In this document: positions 61,697 through 64,000 of the stretch, piece by piece
Position numbering within the stretch: position 1 is the stretch's first letter
Layout: every line of letters begins with the position of its first letter
DNA from: Janthinobacterium sp. GW456P
GTDB taxonomy: Bacteria; Pseudomonadota; Gammaproteobacteria; Burkholderiales; Burkholderiaceae_D
DNA: 64,000 nt
NCBI RefSeq assembly: GCF_002127655.1
Contig: NZ_NEHB01000003.1
Location: 207,047 to 271,046, forward strand
Direction: 5' to 3'
Made by a program: the position numbers and the translations under genes
Notes under the pieces: generated by a model
The model's input: only the letters and a program-made list of their open reading frames with translations
Told to the model about the DNA's origin: nothing
Database searches by the model: none

Positions 61697-64000
61697 GTGT
61701 CAAGAATCATGCCCGCTTTATTACCCGCTTTCGCCCTGGCCCTGTCGGCCATGGCCGCGTCGAACCTGGGTGCCGCGCCCGTCAAACCGGCCGCCGCCAG
61801 TACTGCAGCCGCCGGCAAGGCCGATCTGCTGCCGTTCAAGGCGACAGAAAAGACCCTGGCCAACGGTTTGAAAATCATCATCGTGCCAACGGGCTTTCCC
61901 AACCTCGTCTCGCTGCAGATTCCCGTGCAGACGGGTTCGCGCAATGAAGTCGAGCCGGGCAAGTCCGGTTTCGCGCATTTCTTCGAACACATGATGTTCC
62001 GCGGTACCAAGGCTTATCCGCCCGAAAAATACCAGGAAGTCATCACCCGCGCCGGCGCGCGCCAGAACGCCTACACCAGCGACGACCTGACCAACTACCA
62101 CACGACGTTTGCCAAGCAGGACCTGGAAACCGTGCTGAAGGTGGAGGCGGACCGCTTCCAGCACCTCGACTACGCGGAAGACGCGTTCAAGACGGAATCG
62201 CGGGCAGTGCTGGGCGAATACAACAAGAACAGCGCCAATCCCGTGTCGAAACTGTTCGAAGTGATGCGCGACAGCGCCTACACGACGCATACCTACAAGC
62301 ATACGACGATGGGTTTTATCCAGGACATCGAAGACATGCCGAACCAGTACGCGTATTCGAAGATTTTCTTCGACCGCTGGTACCGTCCCGAGCGCACCAC
62401 CATCATCATCGCCGGCGACGTGGAGCCGCAGCAGGCGATCGCGCTGGTGGAAAAATACTGGAGCGGCTGGCAGCGCGGCAAGCAGCAGGCGGCCGTGCCC
62501 GTCGAACCCGCGCCGCGCGGCCCCGTCTACAAGCACGTGGCCTGGCCCACGCCAACATTGCCGTGGGTGGCCGTGGGCTTCCATGCGCCCGCGTTTTCCG
62601 TCAAGGACAAGGACCAGGCCGCGCTGGCGACCTTGCTGTCGCTGTCGTTCGGCCGCACCTCGCCGCTGTATAAACGCCTGGTGCAGAACGAACAGAAGGT
62701 CGACCAGCTGTTCGAGATGACGCCGGACCGCGTCGATCCGACCCTGGCCGTGCTGGGCGCGCGCGTGAAAAACATCGATGACGCCGTGTATGTGCGCGAC
62801 GCCATCCTGGCCACCGTGGCGCGGCTGCGCGACACGCCCGTCAGCGAAAAAGACCTGGCGGACGCCAAGTCGGCGGAAAAGTACGGCTTGATCCGTTCGC
62901 TCGACAACACGGAGCAGATCGCCGGCACCCTGGCCTCGTTCGTGCACTTCGACCGCTCGTATGCCACCATCAACCAGTACTACCGCCTGATCGACACGCT
63001 CACGCCGGCCGACCTGCAGGCGGCCGCGCGCAAATACCTGACGGACGAGGGCCTGGTGGTGACCACCCTGTCGCACCAGCCGATGGCGGCCGCGATCGCG
63101 ACGACGCCAAAGCTGGCCAGCCTGCTGCCGCCCGCTTCAAACGCGAAGGTCGACGTGCTGGTGCAAAAATCGGCGCTGCCGCAAATCCGCTACAAGCTGC
63201 TGTTCGCGGCCGGTTCCGCGCACGATCCGCAAGGCAAAGAAGGCCTGGCCGCGCTGACGGCCGCCATGGTGGAGTCCGGCGGCTCGTCCGAGCGCAAGAT
63301 CGACGAGGTCAACCAGGCACTGTTCCCGCTCGCCGGCAGTTTCAGCCAGCAGACGGACAAGGAAATGACGACGTTTACGGGCTCCATCCACAGGGATAAC
63401 TGGACGCAGTTCAACGCCATCGCCCTGCCCCTGCTGCTCTCGCCCGGTTTCCGCGAAGACGACTTCCGCCGCCTGAAGGATGCGCAAAAGAATGCGCTGC
63501 TGCTGGACCTGAAGGACAATAACGAAGAGGAATTCGCCAAGGAACGCCTGCAGACCAACGTCTACGCGGGCACGCCGTACGGCCACCCCGTGCTGGGCAC
63601 GGTCGCCGGCATCGACGCCATCACGCTCGACGACGTGAAACAGTTCTGGAAGACGGCATATGCGCAAGGCGCCGTGAAGGTGGGCATTTCCGGCGATGTG
63701 TCCGACGCCATGACGACCTCGCTGACGCAGGCGCTGGGCAGCTTGCCGGCCGGCCCCGGCTTGCCGGCCACCGTGAAACCCGCGGGCCGCAAGGCGCAGG
63801 GTCTGGAAGTGGACATCATCGAGAAAAATACGCGCGCCACGGCCATTTCCTTCGGCCTGCCTTTGGAGGTGACGCGCACGCACCCGGACTTCCCCGCCCT
63901 GTGGCTGGCGAAGACGTGGCTGGGCGAGCACCGCGCCTCGAATTCCTATCTGTACCAGCGCATCCGCGAAATCCGCGGCATGAACTACGGCGATTACGCC
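61697..64000 (+). CDS. M16 family zinc metallopeptidase, 3' end outside the window
   Basis: At least 768 residues, open to the right edge. The GTG start is chosen for AAGAAGGA six bases upstream and a following signal peptide (MPALLPAFALALSAMA). The first M16 domain has the inverted zinc motif HxxEH in FAHFFEHMMFRGT with the distant glutamate in ESRAVLGEYNKN. The second, non-catalytic half begins near residue 470 (VLVQKSALPQIRYKLLFAAGSAHD). It resembles two-domain periplasmic zinc proteases such as PqqL. The substrate is unknown. The reading frame has no stop before 64000. Confidence 0.93.
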   Translation, partial: MSRIMPALLPAFALALSAMAASNLGAAPVKPAAASTAAAGKADLLPFKATEKTLANGLKIIIVPTGFPNLVSLQIPVQTGSRNEVEPGKSGFAHFFEHMMFRGTKAYPPEKYQEVITRAGARQNAYTSDDLTNYHTTFAKQDLETVLKVEADRFQHLDYAEDAFKTESRAVLGEYNKNSANPVSKLFEVMRDSAYTTHTYKHTTMGFIQDIEDMPNQYAYSKIFFDRWYRPERTTIIIAGDVEPQQAIALVEKYWSGWQRGKQQAAVPVEPAPRGPVYKHVAWPTPTLPWVAVGFHAPAFSVKDKDQAALATLLSLSFGRTSPLYKRLVQNEQKVDQLFEMTPDRVDPTLAVLGARVKNIDDAVYVRDAILATVARLRDTPVSEKDLADAKSAEKYGLIRSLDNTEQIAGTLASFVHFDRSYATINQYYRLIDTLTPADLQAAARKYLTDEGLVVTTLSHQPMAAAIATTPKLASLLPPASNAKVDVLVQKSALPQIRYKLLFAAGSAHDPQGKEGLAALTAAMVESGGSSERKIDEVNQALFPLAGSFSQQTDKEMTTFTGSIHRDNWTQFNAIALPLLLSPGFREDDFRRLKDAQKNALLLDLKDNNEEEFAKERLQTNVYAGTPYGHPVLGTVAGIDAITLDDVKQFWKTAYAQGAVKVGISGDVSDAMTTSLTQALGSLPAGPGLPATVKPAGRKAQGLEVDIIEKNTRATAISFGLPLEVTRTHPDFPALWLAKTWLGEHRASNSYLYQRIREIRGMNYGDYA

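Overview
The window is a stretch of a GC-rich (low to mid 60s percent by eye), densely coded betaproteobacterial chromosome. Gene content and codon style point to the Oxalobacteraceae, most likely Janthinobacterium or a close relative such as Massilia or Duganella; this is inference from protein families, not a database match. I see no tRNA, rRNA, prophage, complete insertion sequence or CRISPR array. About 67 protein genes are supported; the first (transaldolase) and the last (M16 protease) run off the window.

Layout. 1-4410: transaldolase followed by a ribose-type ABC importer (binding protein, double ATPase, permease). 4535-9641: acetyltransferase, CurA-type reductase, Dabb protein, thiolase and an MFS symporter. 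9752-12817: small lipoprotein, LysR regulator, DUF2798 protein, VOC protein and a hydrolase-fold lipoprotein that has lost catalytic residues. 12977-15064: bifunctional beta-oxidation enzyme. 15415-20547: a compact chemosensory operon (soluble triple-PAS receptor, CheR, CheD, triple-CheW protein) behind a perfect FNR-type box. 20554-27837: acyl-CoA ligase, SelO, MsrB, YciB, BolA, two paralogous parvulins and an AlkD-like protein. 27800-32446: TetR regulator divergent from a PhlG-like C-C hydrolase, a SnoaL-GNAT fusion, a YpfJ metallopeptidase and a TIGR03118 lipoprotein. 32491-37085: nadA-nadC-binding protein operon and the ABC-F ATPase YbiT. 37298-46034: mostly small secreted or unknown proteins, a CheX-like DUF3334 protein, an esterase and a LysR regulator. 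46204-53595: LysE exporter, UppP, MntP, small unknown proteins, SRAP protein, DUF418 protein, LdcA and a hydrolase. 53865-57571: a Fur-boxed heme uptake pair. 57685-59277: queE-queD-tadA tRNA modification operon. 59566-64000: orphan histidine kinase, PAS-GGDEF cyclase and the M16 protease.

The most novel non-coding feature is a pair of roughly 120-bp elements (35367-35488 and 53719-53837). Each can fold into one long imperfect hairpin. The cores are about nine-tenths identical, but the outer arms differ completely in sequence while remaining base-paired in each copy, and the apical stem carries a compensatory change. The two copies sit in opposite orientations relative to their neighbouring genes, which favours a small mobile palindromic element, perhaps one that inserts into existing hairpins, over a gene-specific riboregulator. 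A second family, REP-like doublets at 4423-4518 and 12832-12931, also shows covariation.

Other points of interest are the FNR-type box ahead of the chemosensory operon, the doubly mutated hydrolase, a TetR operator over the PhlG-like promoter, an exported HmuS-like heme protein placed just after a terminator, and candidate leaderless genes. All calls come from reading the sequence; no searches were run.
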